From: Daejeonella sp.
GTDB lineage: Bacteria; Bacteroidota; Bacteroidia; Sphingobacteriales; Sphingobacteriaceae
Direction: 5' to 3'
Assembly (NCBI RefSeq): GCF_030695525.1
Contig: NZ_JAUYSS010000022.1
Span: forward strand, 1-53,687
DNA length: 53,687 nucleotides
Notes under the pieces: model-generated
Told to the model about the DNA's origin: nothing
Database searches by the model: none
The model's input: the letters and a program-made list of their open reading frames with translations, nothing else
Translations under genes and position numbers: made by a program
Part shown: one piece after another, positions 1 to 8,459 of the stretch
How positions within the stretch are numbered: the stretch's first letter is position 1
How the letters are laid out: each line of letters opens with the position of its first letter

Positions 1-1
1 A

Positions 2-1117
2 GAGGAACTCAGAAAAAAAATTGGCCCTAAGACAGCGATGATTTATATTGACGCTGAGAAGGAATCATTTTTGCCCCTTGAGGTCATTTCAAAAATTGCC
101 AAACCTTTAAATGTTCCGGTTTTTGTAGATGCTGCGGCACATATATTGACATTCCCCAATGATCATTTGTCAAGAGGGGCTGATGTTGTTGCTTTTAGCG
201 GGGGAAAGGGTCTTAAGGCTCCCGGCAGTTGCGGACTTCTTTTGGGAAGAAAGGATCTTTTGATGTCGACATGGCAGGCAGCAGCCCCGCATCATGGGCC
301 GGGTAGGGATAATAAGGTTGCCCGGGAAGAGCATATCGGAATGCTTGCTGCAGTTGAAACCTGGGTTGATATGGATCATAAGAATGAAATGCAAAACTGG
401 GTTAACTGGTTGGAAAATATTGGTAAACAAGCAGCAACAGTGAAGGGTGTTAGTTATCGTATCAGAATGCCCGATCCGAAATTGATTCATCATGTTACAC
501 CTTATTTATTTATTACATGGAATCCTGATGAACTTCATGTAACAGGTCAGGAGGTTTCTGAAGAATTAGGAAATACCTTTCCACGAGTAGGTGTTGCCAT
601 TTATAGAGATGAACCAGGTTTGACCGGTATCAGTTTGGTAGGCTATATGATGGTTCCAGGAGATGATAAGATAGCGGCTTCGCGGATAAAGGAGGTAATT
701 GCAAGGAAAAGAAGTCCGAAGCCTGCTGTAGCATTGAAAGCACCTTCTGTTAATATGCTGGGGCGCTGGGATTTAGAAGTTCAGTTTTATAACAGCACAG
801 ATAAACAACATCTGTTTATCGACCAGCAGGATGGAAATTATTTTTCAGGAGTACATATATCTGATTTTTCAGAGCGTGAAATAAATGGCACAATTGAAGG
901 TAATGAGATTAAAATGCAAAGCACCTGGGTCGTGCCAGGTGATAGGATTCAAACCACATTTAAAGGGATAGTTAGTGCTGAAACAGTTTCCGGGGATATT
1001 GATATGCATGAATTTCTCTCAGCTAAGTTTAGCGCGAAAAGAACTAAATCTGAAATAATCAAAAAGCCTGTTATTTATCCAAAAGGAAGACCACAGGGTG
1101 GTAATTTTTTGATTTAG
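2..1117 (+). CDS. SelA-like PLP-dependent enzyme, 5'-truncated by the window edge, with C-terminal extension
   Basis: The reading frame is open to the first base, so the true start lies upstream; the first internal ATG is at 38. The product matches the C-terminal part of the three complete SelA-like proteins at 11115, 12446 and 16144. It has the same SGGK motif (codon 206-208) whose lysine would form the Schiff base with PLP, followed by a glycine-rich stretch and an LLLGRK segment. The family (SelA/DgaE-like, fold type I) includes D-glucosaminate-6-phosphate ammonia-lyase. Unlike its paralogues it carries about 110 extra residues after the enzyme fold (from about base 755), beginning LGRWDLEVQF and predicted beta-rich; I do not recognise this domain. 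It lies just upstream of the sigma factor gene, so the catabolic locus extends left of the window. The substrate is unknown. Confidence 0.85.
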   Translation, partial: EELRKKIGPKTAMIYIDAEKESFLPLEVISKIAKPLNVPVFVDAAAHILTFPNDHLSRGADVVAFSGGKGLKAPGSCGLLLGRKDLLMSTWQAAAPHHGPGRDNKVAREEHIGMLAAVETWVDMDHKNEMQNWVNWLENIGKQAATVKGVSYRIRMPDPKLIHHVTPYLFITWNPDELHVTGQEVSEELGNTFPRVGVAIYRDEPGLTGISLVGYMMVPGDDKIAASRIKEVIARKRSPKPAVALKAPSVNMLGRWDLEVQFYNSTDKQHLFIDQQDGNYFSGVHISDFSEREINGTIEGNEIKMQSTWVVPGDRIQTTFKGIVSAETVSGDIDMHEFLSAKFSAKRTKSEIIKKPVIYPKGRPQGGNFLI

Positions 1118-1152
1118 CTTTTATTTTTCCTGTATTCTGGTACTTCCCCTAT

Positions 1153-1170
1153 AAAAAATCATGATTTTTT
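1153..1170. promoter_or_regulatory. 18-bp perfect palindrome upstream of the sigma factor gene
   Basis: AAAAAATCATGATTTTTT is a perfect palindrome ending 16 bases before the sigma factor start. Its core AATCATGATT recurs twice between susC and susD (6718-6727 and 6759-6768), suggesting a shared operator. The A/T arms could also simply act as a weak terminator for the upstream gene. Confidence 0.4.
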
Positions 1171-1186
1171 TTTGGAGTTTATGTAA

Positions 1187-1786
1187 TTGAATTATTCTTA
1201 TATTGGTCTTAGAATAATCCTGGGAATCTTGAACTATAAGTCTTCATCCGATAAAGAATTACTTGAATATTTAAAAGAAGGCAGTCAGGGAGCGTTTACA
1301 GAGATCTATGATAGATACTGGAAACAAATGCTTGCAATAGCCTACAATTTTAGTAAGGACAAATCTGTATCTCAGGATATAGTTCAGGAAATATTTGCCA
1401 AATTATGGGCCAGACAAGCTGAACTTAATATCGAATATCTAAATACCTATCTTGGTTCGGCAGTCAGATTTGCGGTTTTTAAGCTAATTTATAAACAGAA
1501 AAGGAGGCTGGAGATTGAATCCCAGAATGTTGTGGAGGAATTTTCTACCCTTACGGAGGAACAAATTGATACCAGATTCATTCAGGAGTATATAAATAAA
1601 GTAGTTGAAGACCTGCCTGAAAACTGCAGAATGGTATTTAATTACAGCCGGAATTATGGCTTGTCCACGACAGAAATTTCAACGGAACTTGGTATTTCCA
1701 AGAAAACAGTAGAAGGCTACCTCACAAAAGGCTTGAAAATTATTCGCCTGAATCTCAAAAATGCCATGAACATGTTCCTGTTTTAA
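1187..1786 (+). CDS. ECF-type RNA polymerase sigma-70 factor
   Basis: This 199-residue protein has the size and layout of Bacteroidota extracytoplasmic-function sigma factors. A region-2 segment (about residues 22-85, including GAFTEIYDRYW and QDIVQEIFAKLW) recognises the -10 element, and a region-4 helix-turn-helix (about 140-190, LSTTEISTELGISKKTVEGYL) recognises the -35. The reading frame starts at a TTG with GGAG about 9 bases upstream; a second in-frame TTG at 1229 would give 185 residues and is equally plausible. It is followed by a fecR gene and a susC with an STN domain, the standard arrangement in which substrate binding at the outer membrane releases the sigma factor to transcribe susC. 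It probably drives the SusCD block; control of the downstream genes is inferred only. Confidence 0.93.
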   Translation: MNYSYIGLRIILGILNYKSSSDKELLEYLKEGSQGAFTEIYDRYWKQMLAIAYNFSKDKSVSQDIVQEIFAKLWARQAELNIEYLNTYLGSAVRFAVFKLIYKQKRRLEIESQNVVEEFSTLTEEQIDTRFIQEYINKVVEDLPENCRMVFNYSRNYGLSTTEISTELGISKKTVEGYLTKGLKIIRLNLKNAMNMFLF

Positions 1787-1840
1787 GTTCATGTAAATTT
1801 TTCGTTAAATCTTTTTTTCATTTTTTCAAGGGTACTTGTC

Positions 1841-1869
1841 GGCTTATGGCACTATATACTATATAAGCC
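1841..1869 (+). promoter_or_regulatory. Inverted repeat in the sigma factor-fecR gap
   Basis: GGCTTAT (1841-1847) pairs with ATAAGCC (1863-1869), ending 14 bases before the fecR start. It could be part of the fecR promoter or an RNA hairpin in its leader. Role unknown. Confidence 0.3.
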
Positions 1870-1883
1870 AAAATCGGTGATCT

Positions 1884-3062
1884 ATGCAACAGGAAGAAAT
1901 CCAAAAATTAGTTGAAAAGTATCTTCATAACACTGCTTCTACCGAAGAGATTGAAAAGTTGTTTCAGTGGTATCGCACTGAAATGAATACAGATTCAGAA
2001 TGGAATTTTGACGATCAGGAGGATGAGGAAAATCTGAAATCATTTATTTTTTCAAAAATTGATGTCCCTGATCTGGTAGAAAGGCAAATACCGGTTTATC
2101 GCAGATATTATTCTCTGGCAGCCGCCGCCTCTGTCCTTATTTTTTTGGTAAGCGGATTATATTTTTATTTAAATAAGGATCAGATTCAAACTTCTCCGGT
2201 TCCTGTAAAGGTAGCTGTAAAGCAAAAAGTTAAAGATATTCAACCGGGTGGGATTAAAGCAATTCTCACTCTTTCTGATGGAAAAAAGATTGTATTGGAT
2301 GATTCACAAAATGGAGTTGTAATTAATCAGGGAGGAATTAAGATTCATAAGAATTCGGAGGGTGTTATTGAATATACACTTATTAACTCCTCAAATGAAC
2401 AAAAGGCAAGCCAGAGGAGAGAAAATCAATTAGTATATAATACCGTTCAAACACCTGTTGGCGGTAAATTCCAATTAAATCTGGCAGATGGTAGTAAGGT
2501 TTGGTTGAATTCAGCTTCTTCCCTACGTTTCCCGGTATTTTTTAGTGGAGATACACGCGAAGTCGAGTTAAAGGGAGAGGCCTATTTTGAAGTCTCCAAG
2601 AATGATGATAAAAAATTCTCGGTACGATCTGGAAATCAAACAGTAGAAGTGCTTGGCACTCATTTTAACATCAATGCCTATTCTGATGAACCTTCTATCA
2701 CTACTACTTTGATTGAAGGGGCTGTCCGGGTAATAGAGCTAAATTCAAAGAAATCTCAAATACTCAAACCAGGTGAGCAATCAAAAGTTGACCGGGATAT
2801 CAGAATACAAAAGAAGGATACTCAGGCTGAAGTGGCCTGGAAAGAAGGCTATTTCTATTTTGAAAATGCAAGTATTGAAACAGTTATGAGACAATTGGGA
2901 AGGTGGTACGGGATAACTGCCAGATATGAAGCGGCATTACCTGAACATCACTTTGAAGGTGCTATAGCCACAAATCTGACACTTTTGGAAGTGTTGGAAA
3001 TATTGGAGAAAAGTAATATTCACTTTAGACTGGAAGGGAAGGAGGTTGTTGTTATGCCTTAA
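1884..3062 (+). CDS. FecR family anti-sigma factor
   Basis: This 392-residue inner-membrane protein links the outer-membrane transporter to the sigma factor. It has an N-terminal cytoplasmic part (about 1-70) that would hold the sigma factor, one transmembrane helix (about 74-94, LAAAASVLIFLVSGLYFYL), a periplasmic FecR domain (about 185-280, with TPVGGKFQLNLADGSKVWLN and GEAYFEVS) and a C-terminal STN-like DUF4974 region (about 318-390). The length is usual for Bacteroidota FecR proteins. It lies 97 bases after the sigma factor gene, in the standard sigma-fecR-susC-susD order, and would contact the STN domain of the following SusC. Confidence 0.95.
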   Translation: MQQEEIQKLVEKYLHNTASTEEIEKLFQWYRTEMNTDSEWNFDDQEDEENLKSFIFSKIDVPDLVERQIPVYRRYYSLAAAASVLIFLVSGLYFYLNKDQIQTSPVPVKVAVKQKVKDIQPGGIKAILTLSDGKKIVLDDSQNGVVINQGGIKIHKNSEGVIEYTLINSSNEQKASQRRENQLVYNTVQTPVGGKFQLNLADGSKVWLNSASSLRFPVFFSGDTREVELKGEAYFEVSKNDDKKFSVRSGNQTVEVLGTHFNINAYSDEPSITTTLIEGAVRVIELNSKKSQILKPGEQSKVDRDIRIQKKDTQAEVAWKEGYFYFENASIETVMRQLGRWYGITARYEAALPEHHFEGAIATNLTLLEVLEILEKSNIHFRLEGKEVVVMP

Positions 3063-3074
3063 ACTTAAACGGTA

Positions 3075-3129
3075 GAAGGCAGAAAAAAACCAGAAGCGTT
3101 GACGCGCTCCTGGCTAGAGTCTGGCCTTC
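3075..3129 (+). promoter_or_regulatory. Nested hairpin between fecR and susC
   Basis: An outer stem pairs GAAGGCAGA (3075-3083) with TCTGGCCTTC (3120-3129). Inside it, CCAGAAGCG (3090-3098) pairs with CGCTCCTGG (3105-3113) around a short loop. The structure sits about 50 bases before the susC ATG and could be a leader-RNA element, an operator for the sigma factor system, or a fecR terminator without a clear U-tract. It is seen directly; its function is inferred. Confidence 0.45.
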
Positions 3130-3177
3130 GAATAAAAATATTGAGATAGATTATTGATCACCAAACCAAGCAAATTT

Positions 3178-6100
3178 ATGAATTTATTTACTAAAACCGA
3201 GGGCTCTCTAAGTCATGTCACAACTTTAGACTTAAAGCCGACAATTACTGGCGGAATTCGATTCTTTACGTATAGTAACAGCCAGTGGATTTCATTTAAT
3301 TCAATTCTCCTTGTGATGAAGCTGACATTCATTTTATTATTAGCCTTAATCTTAAATGTTCGTGCAGAAGGATACTCTCAAAAGGTTACCTATAGTGGCA
3401 AAAATGTTCCCATTGAAAAGGTATTTTCAACAATTAAGAAGCAGACGGGTTATGGATTTTTCTTTCAGAAGGAACTGATCAGTTTAGCGAAACCGGTAAC
3501 CATCAATGCCGTTGATGAAGATCTTTCCGATGTTTTGGCTACTTTATTTAAAGACCAGCCATTAGAATTCAGTATTAAGAATAAAACAATACTGGTGTTA
3601 AAAAGGACGGCTTCAGTCATGATTCCTGAGAGCAATCTCATTAATATTTCAGACTTATTAGAAGTGAAGGACATTGTGGTTAAAGGTCAGATTACTGATG
3701 CCCAGGGTGTGACTTTACCGGGAGTAAGCATCAAACTTAAAGGCACAACAGTTGGTGCAACTACGGATATTGACGGACGGTTTACCATTAATGTTCCGGA
3801 TAATAACAGTGTACTCGTTTTTACCTATATCGGTTACCAGACTCAGGAAGTAACAGTAGGCAGCAGAACAACTTTAAATATTAAACTGGAAGCTGCCAAT
3901 ACAGCGCTTACTGAAGTAGTAGTTACGGCATTGGGTATTTCGAGAGAGAAAAAAGCACTTGCGTATTCAGTAACAGAAGTAAAGGGTGAAGAGTTTACTC
4001 AGGCGAGGGAGAATAATATAGCAAATGCATTTACGGGTAAGATTGCCGGTGTAAACGTAACCGGTATGTCTTCAGGCCCGGGTGGTTCCAGTCGTGTCAT
4101 TATCAGAGGTAACGGTTCATTGAGTGGTAACAACCAGCCATTGTATGTAATCAATGGTTTGCCGATGAACAATACCGCAAGGTCACAAGCTCAGGGTGAA
4201 GGTTCAACCATATTGGACCGTGGAGATGGTATCGCGGCAATTAACCCCGATGATATTGAAACAATTAACGTTTTAAAAGGTGGACCTGCTGCGGCACTTT
4301 ACGGAAGCCAGGCATCCAATGGTGTAATTCTGATTACAACCAAAAGTGGTAAAGCTCAAAAAGGAATAGGAGTAGAATTCAATAGCAACTTCACGGTTGG
4401 AAGTCCGTCAATGTATCCTGATTTTCAGTATGAGTATGGACAGGGTCTGGATGGTGTAAAACCCACCACAAGAGCTCAGGCAATCAGTTCAGGTCGGTTA
4501 TCTTTTGGTGCCAAAATGGATGGTCAGCCTTCTATTCAGTTTGATGGGGTGATGCGCCCTTATTCTCCGGTTAATGTTAAAGACAACTGGAAAAATTTCT
4601 ACAGACCAAGTACAAACTTAACAAACACATTGGCATTTTCAGGTGGTAGCTCTCCTTCACTTACTTACAGATTGTCTATATCAGATCTGGAGGCTCAGGC
4701 GATGGAACCAAAATCAAGTTATAACAGACAAACAGGAAACCTGAGTTTACGATCAGTCCTTGGTAAAAGGATTATTGTTGAGTCTACATTACAGTATAAT
4801 GTTGAAAATGGCAAGAACCGTCCGGGTAACGGATACGCTGATAACACTACCTCGTGGGCAACAAACCTTTTAGCCAATACTGTGGATATCCGCAATCTGG
4901 CTCCTGGTTATGATGCGAATTTCAATGAAGTTCAGTGGCAACAGGTTCCTGAAGCGCAAAACCCTTATTTCGTTATTAACCGTATGGGAAATACGGATAC
5001 AAAGAACCGTTTCATGGGACAATCAAGTATCCAGTATAATATTCTGGATGAACTGTCACTTAAGTTGAGCGGAATGAGAGATATAGACCGTTTTGAGTCA
5101 ATGGATTATATGCCGATAGGTACTGCAAAGAGACCAAGAGGATTGTTTAATTCAGGTACTTCTTTTGTTACTAAAACAACCGCACAGGCTTTATTGAATT
5201 ACAATAAAACATTCTTTGAAGATTTTCAAATTAGTGCAATGGTAGGAGGGAATATTGAAAGAAACAAATCTGAATCAACTTCGAATACCGGAGCGGAATT
5301 CATTGTTCCGGATTTTATTAGTTTCTCAAACCTTGCATTACAGTCAGCAAGTGTCGGTTTAAGCCGATTCGGACAAAATTCAGTATTCGGATCTGCAGAT
5401 ATCGGTTACAAGAGCTTGCTTTATTTTACCTTTACCGGAAGACAGGATTGGTTCTCAACCTTGAATCCTGGTAATAACTCTATTTTTTATCCCTCATTTG
5501 GTACCAGTTTTATTCTATCGGATGCGATTAAATTACCTTCATTAATCAGTTTTGCTAAGATCAGGGCATCATGGGCTCAGGTTGGGGGTGCAACTGTAAA
5601 TCCTTACCAGATCAATCAGCTGTATTACTTTGCACAGGGAGGGCATTTAGGCCGTCCGGTTCAGATGACCAACCCTAATCCAGCCAGTAGTGCATTTGCT
5701 TTATCCAATCCGGACCTGAGACCACTTACCTCAACTACCTACGAGGGAGGTATTGATATGCAATTCCTGAATAATCGTTTAGGTATAGATTTTACTTACT
5801 ACAACCGTAAAACAACGGATGATATTCTGAGTACTTCAATTGCGGCATCTTCAGGTTATACTTCAGCACTTTTAAATGTTGGTGAGTTAAGTAACAAAGG
5901 GGTCGAGCTCCTCTTAACCGGTACTCCGATCAAGTCGAATAATTTTACCTGGGATGTGAGCTACAATGCAGCCTACAATAAAAGTGAAATTGAGAAGCTG
6001 GCACCGGGTCTTAGTACTGTAGGTGGTGCAGGTGTTGGAAGGCCTTACAATACTATCAGAGGAAGGACATACTTGACCAATGCAAGCGGAGTACGCGTAT

Positions 6101-6687
6101 ATAACAGGATTAGTGGTTACGAAGTTCAGGGGCCTGAAATTGAATATGGTCAGGGTGTTCCGCCATATACCATGGGATTGACCAATAATTTCAGGTACAA
6201 AAACTTCTCCCTGAATGTTCTTCTTGATGCCAAATTCGGAAATATCGTTCAATCCGGACTTAGCCGTTATATGTACCGCTTCGGATTATTGAAAAATACA
6301 CTTCCGGGCAGAGAAAATGGTTTAACTGTAACAGGGGTTGATCAGGCAGGCCTGCCATTCACTAAAACCTGGCCGGTTGATCAGTTAGATACCTATTATA
6401 ATAACCAGGCAAGTTTAAGTCCGCTGGAGACTTCTGTATTTGATGGAGATTTTATTAAACTTCGCAGCGCTGTACTGAGCTATAGATTGCCTGTAAATAA
6501 ACTGCAATCCCTGAAGATTCAGTCAGCAGATATATCTCTCGTGGCCAGAAATCCGTTTATTCTTTTTTCACATATCACGGACTTCGATCCTGAATCTGCC
6601 TATACTATCGGTAATAATCAGGGACAATCTTCAAATACAATTCCAAGAACCCGCGAGTTTGGGCTTAATTTAATTGTAAGGTTTTAA
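3178..6687 (+). CDS. SusC/RagA-family TonB-linked outer membrane protein with STN domain
   Basis: This 1169-residue outer-membrane beta-barrel takes up a bulky substrate using TonB energy and pairs with the SusD lipoprotein that follows. In order it has a signal segment with the typical Bacteroidota form (about residues 47-64, MKLTFILLLALIL after a 46-residue extension), an STN domain (about 68-140), a carboxypeptidase-like beta-sandwich (about 167-240, GQITDAQGVTLPGVSIKLKG), a plug (about 255-395, with VIIRGNGSLSGNNQPLYVING) and the barrel ending in a C-terminal phenylalanine. ATG 3178 was chosen over the upstream in-frame TTG 3154; ATG 3316 would give a protein starting at the hydrophobic segment. 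The STN domain and the adjacent fecR and sigma genes make it a signalling transducer as well as a transporter. Confidence 0.96.
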   Translation: MNLFTKTEGSLSHVTTLDLKPTITGGIRFFTYSNSQWISFNSILLVMKLTFILLLALILNVRAEGYSQKVTYSGKNVPIEKVFSTIKKQTGYGFFFQKELISLAKPVTINAVDEDLSDVLATLFKDQPLEFSIKNKTILVLKRTASVMIPESNLINISDLLEVKDIVVKGQITDAQGVTLPGVSIKLKGTTVGATTDIDGRFTINVPDNNSVLVFTYIGYQTQEVTVGSRTTLNIKLEAANTALTEVVVTALGISREKKALAYSVTEVKGEEFTQARENNIANAFTGKIAGVNVTGMSSGPGGSSRVIIRGNGSLSGNNQPLYVINGLPMNNTARSQAQGEGSTILDRGDGIAAINPDDIETINVLKGGPAAALYGSQASNGVILITTKSGKAQKGIGVEFNSNFTVGSPSMYPDFQYEYGQGLDGVKPTTRAQAISSGRLSFGAKMDGQPSIQFDGVMRPYSPVNVKDNWKNFYRPSTNLTNTLAFSGGSSPSLTYRLSISDLEAQAMEPKSSYNRQTGNLSLRSVLGKRIIVESTLQYNVENGKNRPGNGYADNTTSWATNLLANTVDIRNLAPGYDANFNEVQWQQVPEAQNPYFVINRMGNTDTKNRFMGQSSIQYNILDELSLKLSGMRDIDRFESMDYMPIGTAKRPRGLFNSGTSFVTKTTAQALLNYNKTFFEDFQISAMVGGNIERNKSESTSNTGAEFIVPDFISFSNLALQSASVGLSRFGQNSVFGSADIGYKSLLYFTFTGRQDWFSTLNPGNNSIFYPSFGTSFILSDAIKLPSLISFAKIRASWAQVGGATVNPYQINQLYYFAQGGHLGRPVQMTNPNPASSAFALSNPDLRPLTSTTYEGGIDMQFLNNRLGIDFTYYNRKTTDDILSTSIAASSGYTSALLNVGELSNKGVELLLTGTPIKSNNFTWDVSYNAAYNKSEIEKLAPGLSTVGGAGVGRPYNTIRGRTYLTNASGVRVYNRISGYEVQGPEIEYGQGVPPYTMGLTNNFRYKNFSLNVLLDAKFGNIVQSGLSRYMYRFGLLKNTLPGRENGLTVTGVDQAGLPFTKTWPVDQLDTYYNNQASLSPLETSVFDGDFIKLRSAVLSYRLPVNKLQSLKIQSADISLVARNPFILFSHITDFDPESAYTIGNNQGQSSNTIPRTREFGLNLIVRF

Positions 6688-6706
6688 TTAATGTTATCTA
6701 AAATTT

Positions 6707-6768
6707 TAAGATGAAAAAATCATGATTTTGCTATAACCCGCAGGGGCTAAGATGATTAAATCATGATT
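6707..6768 (+). promoter_or_regulatory. Two 21-bp direct repeats containing AATCATGATT, between susC and susD
   Basis: Copies at 6707-6727 and 6748-6768 match at 19 of 21 positions and start 41 bases apart, close to four helical turns. Each begins TAAGATGA and ends AAATCATGATT; the first lies within a 14-bp perfect palindrome, AAAATCATGATTTT (6716-6729). The same core lies upstream of the sigma factor gene. This looks like a regulator binding site controlling susD or the distal genes. Confidence 0.45.
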
Positions 6769-6803
6769 ACTTCATCACCATTAAAAACCAAAAAAATAAA
6801 AAG

Positions 6804-8357
6804 ATGAAAAATCTAAGTTTTAAACCTATATATACGGCTCTAATTTTAGCAATAACCTTATCATCATGTACCAAGGATCTTGCAGAGCTGAATAAGAATC
6901 CAAATGCTTACGAAAGTGTAAATGCTGATTTCCTATTTACCAGATCACAATTGACGGCTATCGGATTAAATCCTGGTGGAAATCGTTTTATGAATATGCA
7001 GGCATTGCAGCAGGAAGCTACATACAGTGAGGTAACAGCACCCGGTGATAAGTATTTTGCTGAGGGTGCTGTGAGAAATAACTGGACGGCTTATTCAACC
7101 TGTCTGAGTCAGATTCAGTTGGTAATCAACGACTCAAGGAAGGACCCTGCAAATATTAATAAACTGGCAGCTGCAAGGATCTGGAAAGTTTATATCATGC
7201 ATCATCTCACGGATCTGTATGGAGATGTACCATATTCAGAAGCGTTGCAAGGCCTTGAAGGCAAGTATCAGCCCAAATATGATCTTCAGTCTGATATCTA
7301 CAAAGATATGTTCAAAGAGTTGGAAGAGTCTATTGCGTCCTTTGATGCCTCCAAACCTACTTTTGGAGCTTCTGATCTGTTTTATGATGGTAATACCATA
7401 AAATGGAAAAAGTTTGCTTTTTCAATGATGCTGAGATTGGGAATGCGTTTGACAAAGATCGATGCAGCACTTGCGAAAACCTGGGTAGAAAAGGCGATTG
7501 CTGGTGGCCCCATTGTGGATGATGCTGACCTCGCAAGAGCGCCATATGCTGATGGTGGATTATTAAGTAACAGAAATCCTTTCTCTGAGCACCATAGAGT
7601 TTTGGATTATGTAGATGGTCAGAATCCTTTAAATGTTCAGGGCTCAAAAATTGCCCAGCGTTTTATTGACCATCTGAAGGGCAATTCAACAACTACAAAA
7701 GATCCGCGTTTGAATGTAATCGCAGTTTTATGGGTGAAACAGCCTTCTGGTGGCTATGTTGCTGATACCGCAACTGCTTTACAGAAAGGAATGAAAAATG
7801 CGCAGTATAACGGATACCCGGCTGATTTTGAAACTTATTCTGAGCCAAATCCAAACACTGTTATGAGATACGATGCTCCGGTTATCGTATTTGGTGCTGC
7901 AGAAACTCATTTCCTTATGTCTGAAGCTTCAATCAGAGGCTGGTATTCAGGAAATGCTGCAACATCTTATAACAATGGGGTCACTTCTGCGATGAAGCAA
8001 TGGTCGCTTTACGGTGCGGGGGGCGCAATTTCTGCCATCCAGATCACTACTTACCTGAAATATAATCCGTTCCTTGCCGCAGGCACCTTTGAGCAAAAGC
8101 TTGAGCAAATATCTACTCAGCGCTGGGTATTGGGTTATCTGGACCAGATCGAAAACTTCTCAAACTGGAGGCGTACTGGATATCCGGTATTAATTCCAAC
8201 AAACTATCCTGGGAATATCACAGGTGGAAGAATTCCACGCCGTTATATTGTGCCTGAATCGGAAGAAACCCTTAACAGGGAGAACTTCCTGGCTGCTAAA
8301 GCAAGACAAAGTGGTGATAATACACTATTAAGTCGTGTTTGGTGGGATAAAGAGTAA
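6804..8357 (+). CDS. SusD/RagB-family substrate-binding lipoprotein
   Basis: This 517-residue surface lipoprotein would cap the SusC barrel and bind the substrate outside the cell. The N-terminus has a lipoprotein signal with the lipobox LSSC, placing the acylated cysteine at residue 22. The following CTKDLAELNKNPNAY stretch and the NRFMNMQALQQEATYSEVT region are typical of the SusD-like branch (SusD-like_2), as is the C-terminal ending with an IPRRYIVPESEETLN segment. It directly follows susC after 116 bases that hold the repeated AATCATGATT motif. The ligand cannot be read from sequence; the downstream genes suggest an amino- or amide-containing molecule rather than a plain polysaccharide, since no glycoside hydrolase is encoded nearby. 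Confidence 0.95.
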   Translation: MKNLSFKPIYTALILAITLSSCTKDLAELNKNPNAYESVNADFLFTRSQLTAIGLNPGGNRFMNMQALQQEATYSEVTAPGDKYFAEGAVRNNWTAYSTCLSQIQLVINDSRKDPANINKLAAARIWKVYIMHHLTDLYGDVPYSEALQGLEGKYQPKYDLQSDIYKDMFKELEESIASFDASKPTFGASDLFYDGNTIKWKKFAFSMMLRLGMRLTKIDAALAKTWVEKAIAGGPIVDDADLARAPYADGGLLSNRNPFSEHHRVLDYVDGQNPLNVQGSKIAQRFIDHLKGNSTTTKDPRLNVIAVLWVKQPSGGYVADTATALQKGMKNAQYNGYPADFETYSEPNPNTVMRYDAPVIVFGAAETHFLMSEASIRGWYSGNAATSYNNGVTSAMKQWSLYGAGGAISAIQITTYLKYNPFLAAGTFEQKLEQISTQRWVLGYLDQIENFSNWRRTGYPVLIPTNYPGNITGGRIPRRYIVPESEETLNRENFLAAKARQSGDNTLLSRVWWDKE

Positions 8358-8368
8358 TTTTTTATGAT

Positions 8369-8414
8369 CAAAGAGGGGAAATTTATATCTTAGGATGTAA
8401 ATTTTTCCTCTTTG
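8369..8414 (+). terminator. Long hairpin after susD (terminator or attenuator)
   Basis: CAAAGAGGGGAAATTTA (8369-8385) pairs with TAAATTTTTCCTCTTTG (8398-8414), with a T-rich stretch after it. It starts 12 bases after the susD stop, so it probably ends or attenuates the susCD transcript before the enzyme genes that begin at 8460. Confidence 0.7.
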
Positions 8415-8459
8415 TATTTTAAATTTAATTCATAGTCAAATATTCCTTTTTCAAAAGAA

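Noticed and set aside
170..493. Open frame on the minus strand over the first SelA-like gene
   Set aside because: It is antisense to a strongly conserved gene and its translation shows no domain or signal; the same holds for the other minus-strand frames inside plus-strand genes.
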